Shown: positions 26,689-35,198 of the stretch, in pieces
Position numbering within the stretch: position 1 is the first letter of the stretch
How the letters are laid out: the number at the start of each line of letters is the position of its first letter
Assembly (NCBI RefSeq): GCF_900143565.1
Contig: NZ_FREX01000002.1
Location: 558,001-622,000, forward strand
DNA from: Pseudovibrio sp. Alg231-02
GTDB taxonomy: Bacteria; Pseudomonadota; Alphaproteobacteria; Rhizobiales; Stappiaceae
Reading direction: 5' to 3'
DNA: 64,000 nt
Notes under the pieces: model-generated
Told to the model about the DNA's origin: nothing
The model's database searches: none
What the model saw: the letters and a program-made list of their open reading frames with translations, nothing else
Translations under genes and position numbers: made by a program

Positions 26689-26721
26689 GGGTTCCGGGGC
26701 GATGCTCCGGGACCCTTTTTT
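26689..26721 (+). terminator. Terminator of the liv operon
   Basis: GGGTTCCGGGG pairs with CTCCGGGACCC with one mismatch near the loop, and TTTTTT follows. Confidence 0.85.
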
Positions 26722-26840
26722 GTTGGAGTTTAGGGAGGTTGGAAGAGCGTCGTTAAGGTTGAATGCGCTCTGTTCTTATTGGCTACTTCTGGCTTAAGGT
26801 TCCGCGCGTACACTGACGCCTTGTTTATTGAAGGTGCCCA

Positions 26841-27326
26841 ATGATCATTCGATATTTGGTGTTGATTGCATTTCTTTGTTCTTCCGGCGTTGCTGCCGCG
26901 CAAGGGCCTAACACGCCGCGACCTGAAGAAATCAAGGAGTTTCATGAGTGCCTGCGAAAAGGGGGGCTTGTGTTCAACGACAGAGTTCAGTGCATTGGAA
27001 AGGTCTTTGAACATTGCGCCATGAAGTTGCAGGACCAGACCAGCATGGGTATGCGGGAATGCTATTCGCGCGAAACAGCACTTTGGGAAAAGATGATTTT
27101 GAGTTCTGAGAAGGAGTTGAGGCGGAATGAGAACAAGCCCACCAAGACCGCGCTTGTTGAAGCTGGTCGGAACTGGAAGGCTTTTCGCAACAACACCTGC
27201 AATATTCCGTATGCCATGAACCCAAAGGGAACGCTTGCTCCCGTTCTGGGCATGGAATGCTACAACCGTTTAACGGCGCTTTGGGCGCTACAGCTTTCTG
27301 AATTTGCGACACCATTAGGGAACTAG
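26841..27326 (+). CDS. Exported LprI-like (DUF1311) protein
   Basis: This 161-residue protein has a signal peptide (MIIRYLVLIAFLCSSGVAAA, cut after about residue 20). The C-terminal two thirds match the lysozyme-inhibitor LprI N-terminal/DUF1311 pattern: an amphipathic Cys-containing start, EAGRNWKAFRNNTCNIPYAM in the middle, and ECYNRLTALWALQLSEF near the end. Several Cys residues suggest disulfides. LprI itself inhibits lysozyme in Mycobacterium, but most DUF1311 proteins are untested. The next exported protein starts 6 bp after the stop, probably in the same transcript. Confidence 0.75.
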   Translation: MIIRYLVLIAFLCSSGVAAAQGPNTPRPEEIKEFHECLRKGGLVFNDRVQCIGKVFEHCAMKLQDQTSMGMRECYSRETALWEKMILSSEKELRRNENKPTKTALVEAGRNWKAFRNNTCNIPYAMNPKGTLAPVLGMECYNRLTALWALQLSEFATPLGN

Positions 27327-27332
27327 GACCAT

Positions 27333-27887
27333 ATGAGATTATGGGTATGTGTGATTGTCTTTTCAGTTTTTGGGGTTGGCTCCGTAGAGGCGGCCCAGCA
27401 GGTTGACCTGCCACTTTGTAAAGCAGGGGATGGCAAGACGCCTGTCCCGCGTTGGGAGGTGACTGCAATACCTGTTGACGTGCCTGCCGGCGAAGAGGCG
27501 AGGCCGTTTGCTTACAGTGTCACCGCTCCACCTCCTGCCTATCATGGTCTGATGGGGCATTTAAGGGTGAAGCTGGGCAATCTGGATGAACAGTATTGTT
27601 CTGCTTTGCGCGAGGAACTTACCCAGATCAAGACCAGTACCGGGCAGTCTACACCACTGGTTATCGAATGGCTGGTTGATGACAATGGCCCGCAGGATGC
27701 AGTGCGCTCTCTGGACTTTTACGAGCTGCCTGAGTTTGTGCAGGATGGATGCTGGCTGGATGGTGTCTATCAATTTGTTGCGCTTGGTCACTCAGGTGTG
27801 GAAGCCGACCAGTACATGCTGAATCTGGTCCCTCTTGAGGCAATCCAGGAATCCGGATCCTTTTGTCGCCCTGTCCAGGAAGGGTGA
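27333..27887 (+). CDS. Exported protein of unknown function with four cysteines
   Basis: This 184-residue protein has a signal peptide (residues 1-20, ending SVEAA). I do not recognise a family. The mature region has four Cys residues (in LPLCKAG, EQYCSAL, DGCWLDG and SFCRPV), consistent with two periplasmic disulfides, and one Pro-rich stretch (TAPPPAYHG). It follows the LprI-like gene by 6 bp after an AGGA ribosome site and is probably coupled to it. Its last eight codons are repeated, in frame and with the stop, at 28533-28559, which indicates a lost duplicate. Confidence 0.75.
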   Translation: MRLWVCVIVFSVFGVGSVEAAQQVDLPLCKAGDGKTPVPRWEVTAIPVDVPAGEEARPFAYSVTAPPPAYHGLMGHLRVKLGNLDEQYCSALREELTQIKTSTGQSTPLVIEWLVDDNGPQDAVRSLDFYELPEFVQDGCWLDGVYQFVALGHSGVEADQYMLNLVPLEAIQESGSFCRPVQEG

Positions 27888-28034
27888 TCCGCCTTTCAGT
27901 CCTGTGCAACTTCCCTAAAGCGTACTTGCGTTTATCGAAGCCCATTTTCGCCTATTTTTACTCGTGAACCGGGTTTCCCTTTTGAGAAAAGCGAGTAGGA
28001 TTGGTTATCTCTTACGCGAGGGCATAAAGGGACT

Positions 28035-28514
28035 GTGAGCCAGATGATTACCCATGACACGATAGAGATCAGTGCTGTGCTGGAGGCATCTGCTGCGGAT
28101 GTGTTCTCAGCATGGGAAGAGCCGAAGGCCCGAATGGTGTGGGGAGTGCCTTCCGATGACGAAGCCATTGAGTTTCTTGAAAATGATTTTCGCGTTGGTG
28201 GCCTAGATATTCATCAGTGCGGTCAAAAGGGCGATTTACGGTTTCGCGTTGAGACACGCTATCATGATATCAGAGCTCCGGATTGCTTACTGTTTACAGA
28301 GCTGGTTTCAACCAGTGATATGCTGTTGAGCGTCTCTTTGATCGCTGTTGTCATGGAAGAACAAGGAGGTGCTACCGAGCTTCGCGTGACCATACAGGTG
28401 ACGTCGATGGTCGGCGCGGACATGATTGAAGCAACGCGCGGAGGCTGGCAGGCTTCTCTGGCTCAGCTGGCAGGGTATCTGGAGAGCTCAAAGCGCGAGA
28501 ACTCGGAGGCGTGA
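28035..28514 (+). CDS. SRPBCC (AHSA1/START-like) domain protein
   Basis: This 159-residue cytoplasmic protein has the start expected for the helix-grip fold: ISAVLEASAADVFSAWEEPKARMVW, a short acidic stretch, then the Gly-x-Asp-x-His strand LDIHQCGQKGDLRF, and a final amphipathic helix (WQASLAQLAGYLES). This matches the activator-of-Hsp90-ATPase-like SRPBCC group. Many members bind small hydrophobic ligands, and the ligand here is unknown. Either the GTG at 28035 or the ATG at 28044 could be the start; the GTG has an AAAGG site four bases upstream. Confidence 0.82.
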   Translation: MSQMITHDTIEISAVLEASAADVFSAWEEPKARMVWGVPSDDEAIEFLENDFRVGGLDIHQCGQKGDLRFRVETRYHDIRAPDCLLFTELVSTSDMLLSVSLIAVVMEEQGGATELRVTIQVTSMVGADMIEATRGGWQASLAQLAGYLESSKRENSEA

Positions 28515-28826
28515 TTGCCTCAGGAAGATGCTTTCTGTGGCCCTGTCAAAGAAGGGTGATATCCCGTTCGCAGTATTATGGTGCACCCTCTTTGTAATTG
28601 TCTGAAATGCAGTATGTATTCATAGTGTTGACTGCTGTGATGCGTATGAGGAACTCACTTTAATAGTGAATACTTCAGAGTTTGCCCTGTTCAAATCACT
28701 TTCAGATTTACTAGGTTAAATTATCAATTTAATTCAATTTTTCTATATTGGGAAAATTGGTGGAGTGGGTGCAGGCAGCAAGTGTGGGGTGTTTGAGTGC
28801 TTGTCTGTGCATGATCAGGGGTATTC
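28515..28826. pseudogene. Gap with the in-frame tail of a lost duplicate of the 27333 gene
   Basis: No intact gene lies here. Codons at 28521-28559 read QEDAFCGPVKEG and then stop, against QESGSFCRPVQEG and stop at the end of the gene at 27333-27887. The last 28 bases, including the stop, match at 24 positions, and weaker similarity seems to run on a little further. This looks like the remnant of a tandem copy. The rest of the gap is AT-rich with no further feature seen. Confidence 0.55.
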
Positions 28827-29270
28827 ATGCGGTTCAAAACCTTCATTATTTCAATAGGTTTTGCAGTGGCAGGCTGTGTGCCGAACTATGTCGGCGAAAC
28901 TCCTGATCTCACCGAGGCGGCGGCTAAAAATTCTAACGCAAAACCAACCGTTGTGAGTGCTCAGAAAACGGCTGAAGAGCTGGCAACTGTTGTTGTGCTT
29001 GCAGGCAAATGGTCTGTGATGCGCGGTGAGGGGCAAAACCCGTGCGCACTCCAACTGAAAACAGCACAGTTTGGTGGAAATTATGCAGCAAGTTCTGTGT
29101 GTTCCGGTACGCCAAATGTATGGGCGTGGAATGTGAGGCAGGACGCTCTGGTTCTGTTCGATCACAGAAATGAAGTGATCGGGTCCTTTCATGAAAGCGG
29201 GAATGGCCGCTGGGAGGAAGCGCAAGAGGGTGGGGCCCCTGCGCTTGGTCTTGTTCGCCTGGGAAACTGA
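28827..29270 (+). CDS. AprI/Inh-like lipoprotein (metalloprotease inhibitor domain)
   Basis: This 147-residue protein has a lipobox (residues near VAGC, about 14-17) and a low-complexity linker. The C-terminal domain matches the AprI/Inh beta-barrel pattern: LAGKWSVMRGEGQNPCALQL, a Cys-containing middle strand, WAWNVRQDALVLFDH, and a final RWEEAQEG...LGLVRL. Two Cys residues match the family disulfide. AprI/Inh proteins block serralysin-type zinc proteases in the periplasm. No serralysin gene is in the window. The CAGGGG ribosome site supports the start at 28827. Confidence 0.8.
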   Translation: MRFKTFIISIGFAVAGCVPNYVGETPDLTEAAAKNSNAKPTVVSAQKTAEELATVVVLAGKWSVMRGEGQNPCALQLKTAQFGGNYAASSVCSGTPNVWAWNVRQDALVLFDHRNEVIGSFHESGNGRWEEAQEGGAPALGLVRLGN

Positions 29271-29320
29271 CAAGACGATAGATTACAGAGATTTGGGGTG
29301 AATTCTTTGGGGGGAATGAA

Positions 29321-29926
29321 ATGAAGAGGTTTATTGTTGTCGGGAGCTTGTTGGCGCTTGCAGGTTGCGAAAGTGCCGGGGGAGGTGCTGGACCCTATGC
29401 TGCGCCTACACCTGCTGCGCAACCGCCTGCCAATGCTGCTTCCAACCAGAGTGTTGTCGCACAGGAGCAGACCACACAAAGTAATATGGAAACTAAGGCA
29501 GATGGCACTGTTGTCACAAAGACGACAAGCAGTTCAGCTCAGGCGACTGTTGATCCAGGTACTGCGACGGCGTTTCTGGCTGGTGTGGTTGCAGCTGCAG
29601 CTCTTGGAAAGAAAGAGGAACGCAGTTCGCAGCCTATTGTGCAGGTGAAGGATATGGTTGGCGGCTGGACCGTTTATCTGACCTCTGATGAGCGTGTCTG
29701 TGAACTGACACTCGGTACAGAACCTAAGGATAATGGCTACTCTGCCAAGTTCAATCACTGCATGGATGGGGATCTGTTCTTTGTGTCCAACTGGCGCATG
29801 AAAGGGCAAGAGCTTGTTTTGTTTGACAACTTCTCCCGCGCCAAAGGCAGCATGCGCATGACAGAATGGAACCGCTGGGAGGGTCAACTGGCAAGCAACA
29901 GCAAACCAATCACCATCGCGCGATAG
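29321..29926 (+). CDS. Second AprI/Inh-like lipoprotein with a long linker
   Basis: This 201-residue protein has a lipobox (LALAGC, Cys at about residue 16), a Pro/Ala/Gln/Ser-rich linker (about 20-85) with a VNAG-like hydrophobic patch, and the same C-terminal AprI/Inh-type domain: VGGWTVYLTSDERVCELTL, FNHCMDG, NWRMKGQELVLFDN and NRWEGQL. It is paralogous to the protein 50 bp upstream, so two copies stand in tandem with different linkers. A GGGGGGA ribosome site precedes the ATG. The target protease is unknown. Confidence 0.8.
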   Translation: MKRFIVVGSLLALAGCESAGGGAGPYAAPTPAAQPPANAASNQSVVAQEQTTQSNMETKADGTVVTKTTSSSAQATVDPGTATAFLAGVVAAAALGKKEERSSQPIVQVKDMVGGWTVYLTSDERVCELTLGTEPKDNGYSAKFNHCMDGDLFFVSNWRMKGQELVLFDNFSRAKGSMRMTEWNRWEGQLASNSKPITIAR

Positions 29927-29937
29927 ATGAGCGAGGC

Positions 29938-30795
29938 TTAGTCTGGCATTGCGCTTTTGAGGGCAGTGGTGAGTGCGGTGACCGCTTCACTGGGTTTTCC
30001 GCTGCGAACTCTTGTATGCAGCATGATTGGCAAGGTGGGCAGATCAGGCAGGCCGAGCTTTTCTCCCACATCAATTGCGCCAATTGGCAGCATACGGCGA
30101 GCGAGAGCTGCTACGCCCAACCCAGCCATCACGGCGGCTGATACAGCAGTGACGCCGCCGCCAACGAAGACCTCCCTCCATGGAATATCGGCCTGATCGA
30201 GCAGGTGTCCAGCCATGATGCGCACGCCGCAGGGTTCCGGCATGGTGGCAACGGGTAGGGGCTCGTTGGCCCGAGGCTGCCAGTCTTGCGAGGCAAACCA
30301 GCCGAACTTCTCATTTGCGATCAGCTTGCCATCTTCTCTGCTTTCGTGCTGGCGCACAATCACTGTGTTGAGTTCCTGCCGGTCAAAGCTTTTCAGCAGG
30401 TCGCCTGAGGAGCCAATCCGTATTTCAATCAGGAGTTCTGGATCCTGCGCGTTCATGCGGGCGATCAGCATTGGAAGTTCTGGCCCTGCAACATGATCAC
30501 TGATGCCGATGGTCAATCGCTGACGGGCATTGGTGAGGGAGGCCAGTGCATGGTCGTGTTGTTTTAATAGTTCCCGCGCATGTTCCAGAAACGTCACGCC
30601 TTGTGCAGACAGCTGCACGTACCGAGGGGTTCGATCTATGAGCTGACTGCCTAACCGTTTCTCCAGCCGTTTTAGCTTCAGGCTTGCAGTTGATTGGGTC
30701 GTCTGCATGGCCTCAGCAGCCTGAGTGAAGCTGCCAAGTTCTGCAATTTTAACAAATGTGCGCACTGCGTCGAGGTCAAGCGGGCGATCAATCAT
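29938..30795 (-). CDS. LysR-family transcriptional regulator
   Basis: This 285-residue protein has the standard N-terminal winged helix (DLDAVRTFVKIAELGSFTQAAEAMQTTQSTASLKLKRLEKRLG) spanning about residues 6-48, written here as overlapping motifs FTQAAEAMQTTQSTASLKLK and RLEKRLGSQLIDR. A type 2 periplasmic-binding-like effector domain follows, with the usual TIGISDHVAG start. It is divergent from the tautomerase gene across 95 bp, so it most likely controls that gene and itself. The effector is unknown. There is no similarity in the effector domain to well-known groups that I can name. Confidence 0.92.
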   Translation of the reverse strand: MIDRPLDLDAVRTFVKIAELGSFTQAAEAMQTTQSTASLKLKRLEKRLGSQLIDRTPRYVQLSAQGVTFLEHARELLKQHDHALASLTNARQRLTIGISDHVAGPELPMLIARMNAQDPELLIEIRIGSSGDLLKSFDRQELNTVIVRQHESREDGKLIANEKFGWFASQDWQPRANEPLPVATMPEPCGVRIMAGHLLDQADIPWREVFVGGGVTAVSAAVMAGLGVAALARRMLPIGAIDVGEKLGLPDLPTLPIMLHTRVRSGKPSEAVTALTTALKSAMPD

Positions 30796-30890
30796 TTAGA
30801 ATTTCAATTTCTGATATAGTTAGTGATTGTATATTCAAATATTAAAGTCGCGTCTAGAGTTGCCTCAGCGAACCAGAGGAGGAAACGCTG

Positions 30891-31271
30891 ATGCCACTTG
30901 TTCATATCTCATTGCGGTCAGGAAAATCTGATGTTTACCGGCAGGCGATTTTTGATGGTGTTTATCATGCCATGCGTGATGCGCTTGAGACGCCAGAGGA
31001 CAACCAGTTTATGGCGATTACAGAGCATACCAGTGCCAATTTTCGGTTTGGCGGCTCATATCTTGATATTGCCCGTAGTGAGGATCTGGTTTTTATCCAG
31101 ATTACGCTCAACAACACCCGCAGCTCCGCGCAGAAGAAGGCTCTGTTTCAACGCATTGTCGAGCTGCTTGGAGAGAAACCTCAAATCCGGTCAGAGGATG
31201 TCTTTATAAATTTGATTGAGGTGGAAAAGGAGAACTGGTCGCTTGGCAACGGCATTGCTCAATACGCGTGA
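30891..31271 (+). CDS. Tautomerase family protein (4-oxalocrotonate tautomerase-like)
   Basis: This 126-residue protein starts MPLVHISLRSGKSD, so after Met removal it has the N-terminal catalytic proline (Pro2) of the tautomerase superfamily. The length and the FIQITLNNTRSSAQKKALFQ and later VFINLIEVEKENWSLGNG segments fit the two-unit group with a C-terminal WSLGNG. Such enzymes tautomerise keto-enols or dehalogenate small acids. The substrate is unknown. The divergent LysR gene suggests inducible control. Confidence 0.9.
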   Translation: MPLVHISLRSGKSDVYRQAIFDGVYHAMRDALETPEDNQFMAITEHTSANFRFGGSYLDIARSEDLVFIQITLNNTRSSAQKKALFQRIVELLGEKPQIRSEDVFINLIEVEKENWSLGNGIAQYA

Positions 31272-31349
31272 CACCATTGCCTTTCATGGCGCATTTGAAA
31301 GCCAATGAAGGAGGTGACAACGCTGAGAGGGGTTTGATACGTGGGTGTA

Positions 31350-31679
31350 TCAGACCTGCTTGTCCATGATTTCGGCTGGAAGGTGGGCCATCCATTTGCG
31401 GCGGATTGCCTTTTCCAGATCGAGATCATTGCGGTCTGCATAAAGCAGAAGGTGGGCTAGCAGGTCTGCTGCTTCATCTTCCTTTTGCATATGCAGCTCT
31501 TTTGGAGTTGCTGAACCGGAACGTCCGCGGCGGGTGGCCTTCAAATGGGCTGCCGTCAGCTCTCCGAGCTCTTCCTGAAGTTTCGCAAGATACCAGATCT
31601 CATCACGGTTGATGTTGAACCGTTTGGCGTAGATTGCTGATACTGTTTTTACAATGTGCAGAAGTACTTTGAATGTCAT
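31350..31679 (-). CDS. MazG-like nucleotide pyrophosphohydrolase family protein
   Basis: This 109-residue all-helical protein has the MazG-type metal motif, with Glu-Glu in LQEELGELTAAHLKA (about residues 33-47) and the second acidic pair KEDEAADLLAHLLLYAD (about 75-91). Such dimers hydrolyse NTPs to NMP and PPi and may clean the nucleotide pool. It is short, like the single-domain MazG-like proteins. Neighbours give no pathway. The direction is shared with the VWA and MoxR genes upstream, separated by 73 bp. Confidence 0.85.
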   Translation of the reverse strand: MTFKVLLHIVKTVSAIYAKRFNINRDEIWYLAKLQEELGELTAAHLKATRRGRSGSATPKELHMQKEDEAADLLAHLLLYADRNDLDLEKAIRRKWMAHLPAEIMDKQV

Positions 31680-31752
31680 CGGATCTGACAGAAAGGTTGG
31701 GCTTTCTGCGTGGTCTCACGCAGGCGAGCCGAAGGTTTGCCGGGAATGTGCG

Positions 31753-32994
31753 CTAGAGGAATCTCTTGGTGGCATCATATGAACTATTTATGCGCTTGTC
31801 ATTCAGCGCCAGACAAAGATCTTTGACCGCATCCAATGAATGGATTGCCCGAAACTCATCGGTATGTGGCAGTATTGCCTGAATTCCGCGTGCTTTGGCC
31901 TCAAACTTGTCGTAGCGCAGCAGCGGATTGAGCCAGATGAGTCGCCTGCATGATCTGTGGAGACGGTCCATCTCAACGGACAATTCATCATAAGCTTCCC
32001 GTTCCAGCCCATCAGTGATGAGCAGGACGATTGGTCCGCCGTGGCAGACACGTCTGAGCCAGGTGCGGTTGAAGGTTTGCAGCGAGCTGGCAATGCGGGT
32101 GCCGCCGGACCAGTCCTCCACTTCATCCGTACAGGCAGCGAGGGCCTCATCAGGGTCTTTCATACGCAGGGCGCGGGTGATGTTGGTGAGCCGTGTGCCA
32201 AACAGGAAGGTGTGGGTTTTGCGCTTTTCTGACAGAGCATGCAGGAAGTGCAGCATGATGCGTGAATACTGGCTCATACTGCCCGATATATCGCAGAGGG
32301 CGACCACGGGTGGATGAACCTGCGCGGGCGCTTTGTGCTTGAGATCGATGATGGAGCCACCAGCCTTGAGTGTGGCGCGCATGGTTCTTCTGGCATCCAC
32401 CTGTTTGCCCAGAGTGTGCGAATGGACGGGTTTGAAGCGACGGGAACGGACCTGATCTGCTGGCATGGTGAGGCGGGCGAGGGATCTGCGTGCTTCCGCG
32501 ATCTCCTCAGCTGTCATCTGGGCGAAGTCCTTCTTTTGCAGGACTTCCTTCTCCGAGACCGTGAAGCGGGCGTCGACTTCCACCAGTGGTTTGGTTTCTT
32601 TGGCCTCGCGCTGCTTGTTGGCCTCAAAGGCATTGGCGACGCGGGATTGTGCGGTGCGTGGCTTTTCAGGCTCGCGTTGTCCGGCAGGGGCGACCGGAGA
32701 CAGTAGCGCCAGCATCTTTTCAACGAGGCCTTTGCTTTGCCAGTAAAGGCGGAAGGCTTCATCGAAGACGGGTTGCTGGTCGCGTTTGTGGACGAAGACG
32801 GAATGCAGGGTCCAATAGAGGTCCTGCTTGTTTTCAATCCCGTTGATGGTGACCGCGCTCACCGCATCCACCACAGAAGACGGGCCAGCAGGTAGGCCCG
32901 CTTTGCGCAGGGTTCTGGCAAAGTGGACGATGTTTTCGGTGATGCGCCCGTGGGGTGGGCGCGGAGATGGAGCGGGGGTGAGCGTGTCCTGCAT
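31753..32994 (-). CDS. VWA domain-containing CoxE-like protein
   Basis: This 413-residue protein has a C-terminal von Willebrand A domain with a MIDAS-type strand, VALCDISGSMSQYSRIMLHFL (DxSxS present), and THTFLFGTRLTNITRAL and LLITDGLE later. The N-terminal half is helical, with an Arg-rich basic segment (RRFKPVHSHTLGKQVDARRT). This is the CoxE family, which acts with MoxR ATPases (CoxD) in metalloenzyme maturation. The MoxR gene lies 9 bp upstream. No CO-dehydrogenase-type genes are present, so the client enzyme is unknown. Confidence 0.9.
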   Translation of the reverse strand: MQDTLTPAPSPRPPHGRITENIVHFARTLRKAGLPAGPSSVVDAVSAVTINGIENKQDLYWTLHSVFVHKRDQQPVFDEAFRLYWQSKGLVEKMLALLSPVAPAGQREPEKPRTAQSRVANAFEANKQREAKETKPLVEVDARFTVSEKEVLQKKDFAQMTAEEIAEARRSLARLTMPADQVRSRRFKPVHSHTLGKQVDARRTMRATLKAGGSIIDLKHKAPAQVHPPVVALCDISGSMSQYSRIMLHFLHALSEKRKTHTFLFGTRLTNITRALRMKDPDEALAACTDEVEDWSGGTRIASSLQTFNRTWLRRVCHGGPIVLLITDGLEREAYDELSVEMDRLHRSCRRLIWLNPLLRYDKFEAKARGIQAILPHTDEFRAIHSLDAVKDLCLALNDKRINSSYDATKRFL

Positions 32995-33003
32995 CAGGCA
33001 AGG

Positions 33004-33963
33004 CTATGCTGTTGGGGCAGGCATGCTGCCAGCAATGGTGGCCTGTGAATTGGCTTCCATGCGGATTTCATCGAGGATCGCACGGGTTCTGGAGCCTTTG
33101 ATGCGGTCGATGTCCTCCTGATACTTAAGCAGGACGCCGAGTGTGTCTGACACCATTTCCGGATCGAGCGCGACCTCTTGCAGCTCGGTGAGGGCCGTGG
33201 CCCAATCCAGCGTTTCGGCGACGCCTGGCTTTTTGAAGAGGGCGTCATCCTCCCGCAGCTTTTGCACGAAGGCGACGACCTGAGCGGAAAGGGCTGCGGC
33301 GGCTGTTGGCAGTTTGGTCTGTACGATCTGCAGCTCGCGCTCTGCTGTCGGGTAATCCACCCAGTGGTAGAGACAGCGGCGCTTCAGAGCGTCATGAATC
33401 TCGCGGGTGCGGTTGGTGGTGATGATGGTGATCGGTGGTTCATCAGAAGTGATGGTGCCCAACTCCGGGATTGTCACCTGACTGTCTGCCAGCACTTCCA
33501 GCAGGAAGGCCTCAAAGGCTTCGTCGGTGCGGTCCAGTTCGTCGATCAGGAAGATAGGCGCGCCGCGTTCTGTAGTTTCCAGCGCCTGTAGGACAGGGCG
33601 TTTGATCAGGAAGCGAGGGCTGTAGAGCGCTGTATTGAGGTTCTCACGGTTCACGCTGCCGGAGGCTTCCGCCATGCGGATTTCGACCATCTGGGCGGCA
33701 TAGTTCCATTCGTAGACGGCGGAGGACACGTCCAGCCCTTCATAACACTGTAAGCGGACCAGCGGGCGGTTGAGCGTGGCTGAGAGGACTTTGGCGATCT
33801 CGGTTTTACCGACGCCTGCCTCGCCTTCAAGGAAGAGGGGACGTTTCATGCGCAGGGACAGATGCAGCACGGTTGCGAGTGCGCGATCTGCCAGATACCC
33901 GCCAGAACTTAAGAGCGTGAGGGTTTCCTCAATGGAGTTTGGTAGATCAACCTTGCTGCTCAT
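33004..33963 (-). CDS. MoxR-family AAA+ ATPase (CoxD-like)
   Basis: This 319-residue AAA+ ATPase has Walker A GEAGVGKTEIAKVLS at about residues 41-55, Walker B FLIDELDRTDEAFEAFLLEVL and the sensor region ITTNRTREIHDALKRRCLYHWVD, all typical of the MoxR group. MoxR proteins act as chaperones with VWA partners to assemble metal centres or complexes. The gene is followed by the CoxE-like gene after 9 bp, a standard two-gene unit. It starts with ATG at 33963. Confidence 0.95.
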   Translation of the reverse strand: MSSKVDLPNSIEETLTLLSSGGYLADRALATVLHLSLRMKRPLFLEGEAGVGKTEIAKVLSATLNRPLVRLQCYEGLDVSSAVYEWNYAAQMVEIRMAEASGSVNRENLNTALYSPRFLIKRPVLQALETTERGAPIFLIDELDRTDEAFEAFLLEVLADSQVTIPELGTITSDEPPITIITTNRTREIHDALKRRCLYHWVDYPTAERELQIVQTKLPTAAAALSAQVVAFVQKLREDDALFKKPGVAETLDWATALTELQEVALDPEMVSDTLGVLLKYQEDIDRIKGSRTRAILDEIRMEANSQATIAGSMPAPTA

Positions 33964-34078
33964 AAATAGTCCGCTCCCGCCCTGTCATCTGCTGCGCTTT
34001 GATTTGCGCCTTGCGATCATAATAGGGAGAAAAACGTATATTGAAAGCGGATTGTTATCGGCAGGTTAGCCGTGTTGC

Positions 34079-34882
34079 TCAACGGTTTGTGAGGCCAAGG
34101 CCCATGCCATCGCGCATGACGGTGGTGGCTTGCTGTGTGAAGGTGCCGCCTGCTTCTTCATGCAGGGTGAAGCCCGGCAGAATCTGGAGCGGAGCTTTGC
34201 TGGCTGCCACCGCGCGGACAATGATGCGGGTGGCTGGTGCGTCTGCAGTCGGGCGGATCGGGATGATATCGATGGCACCGAAACGGCGTTGCATGGGGTC
34301 GAGGAGATCTTGCAAGCCATCTGCTCTGAAGATGATGGAGAGCGTTCCACCGTCCTTCAGCAGATCTTTCGCGGTTTTGATCCACGGCTCAATGCCACGT
34401 TCGTCCAGCGCATGGGCTGGGGCACGGTCTGACTTTGGTGTGACGCGAAAGCGGGCGCTGTCGTAGTAAGGCGGGTTCATGATCACATGATCCGCGATGG
34501 AAGAGCCAAGGCCGCTTTGGTGGCGAATGCTTCCCTTTGCGGTGAGGTTGGATTCCAGAATGGAGACGCGATCCGCAAAACTTTCGTTTTCCGGCAGGGA
34601 CAGGCCTTTGCGGGCCAGCGCTGCGGTGACGGGATCAACCTCCACACCGACGGCTGTTATGTTTGGCAGGCGGTGGGCGGCGCAAAAAGCTGCAGTGCCG
34701 ACGCCAGTGCCCAGATCATAAAGCGTGCCTGTGGTGCTTTGCGGCAGGGATGCGGCCAGATAGACGGCATCAAGCCCGGCTCTATGACGGCCTTTTGCAG
34801 GTTGCTCAACCATGACTTTGCCGCCGAGGAACTTGTCCCTGGTGGTTTGCTGCTGAGAATGAGGTGTTTCAGGGTTGGTCAT
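34079..34882 (-). CDS. tRNA1(Val) N6-adenine methyltransferase-like protein (TrmN6 family)
   Basis: This 267-residue class I SAM-dependent methyltransferase has the SAM motif YDLGTGVGTAAFCAA (about residues 56-70), an acidic strand end VGVEVDPVT, and the target-binding NPPYY motif in VIMNPPYYDSARF. The NPPYY motif marks N6-adenine and related methyltransferases of the TrmN6/YfiC group, which modify A37 of tRNA1(Val). The DUF2007 gene lies upstream at 92 bp on the same strand. The function is assigned from family, and the real substrate could be another RNA or protein. Confidence 0.85.
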   Translation of the reverse strand: MTNPETPHSQQQTTRDKFLGGKVMVEQPAKGRHRAGLDAVYLAASLPQSTTGTLYDLGTGVGTAAFCAAHRLPNITAVGVEVDPVTAALARKGLSLPENESFADRVSILESNLTAKGSIRHQSGLGSSIADHVIMNPPYYDSARFRVTPKSDRAPAHALDERGIEPWIKTAKDLLKDGGTLSIIFRADGLQDLLDPMQRRFGAIDIIPIRPTADAPATRIIVRAVAASKAPLQILPGFTLHEEAGGTFTQQATTVMRDGMGLGLTNR

Positions 34883-34973
34883 GGCGGCGCCGGATCAAGA
34901 AAAGTCGCAATAACGCACTGATACAGGCTGCCGGTTTTCATGCAATCCCTATTGTTTATCTAAAGAGAAGTTT

Positions 34974-35198
34974 TCACGCGTCTTTTAGGTAGTGTCCCAG
35001 GTCAGCATCACGCATAAGTTGACAAGCTTCATCCATACGGTCTGCTTCCACCATGATCCTGCGCGGCAAAAAGCCAAGGGAGCCGTCCAGTATGCTCATG
35101 TTGGTGTCGGCGACAAAGTAGATGATCTCGGCATCTCCCAGCAGGGCTTCAAGATGCGAGATGAGGACGGGATCTGTTGTTCTGATGAGTTCTTCCAC
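34974..35198 (-). CDS. DUF2007 domain protein
   Basis: This 74-residue protein starts at GTG after an AGAGGA ribosome site. It has the DUF2007 pattern (putative signal-transducing protein): MEELIRTTDPVLISHLEALL at the N-terminus, then IIYFVADTNMSILDGSLG and a final RIMVEADRMDEACQLM. In many alphaproteobacteria this gene stands between a TrmN6-type methyltransferase and the polyprenyl synthase, as here. Its function is unknown. Confidence 0.92.
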   Translation of the reverse strand: MEELIRTTDPVLISHLEALLGDAEIIYFVADTNMSILDGSLGFLPRRIMVEADRMDEACQLMRDADLGHYLKDA

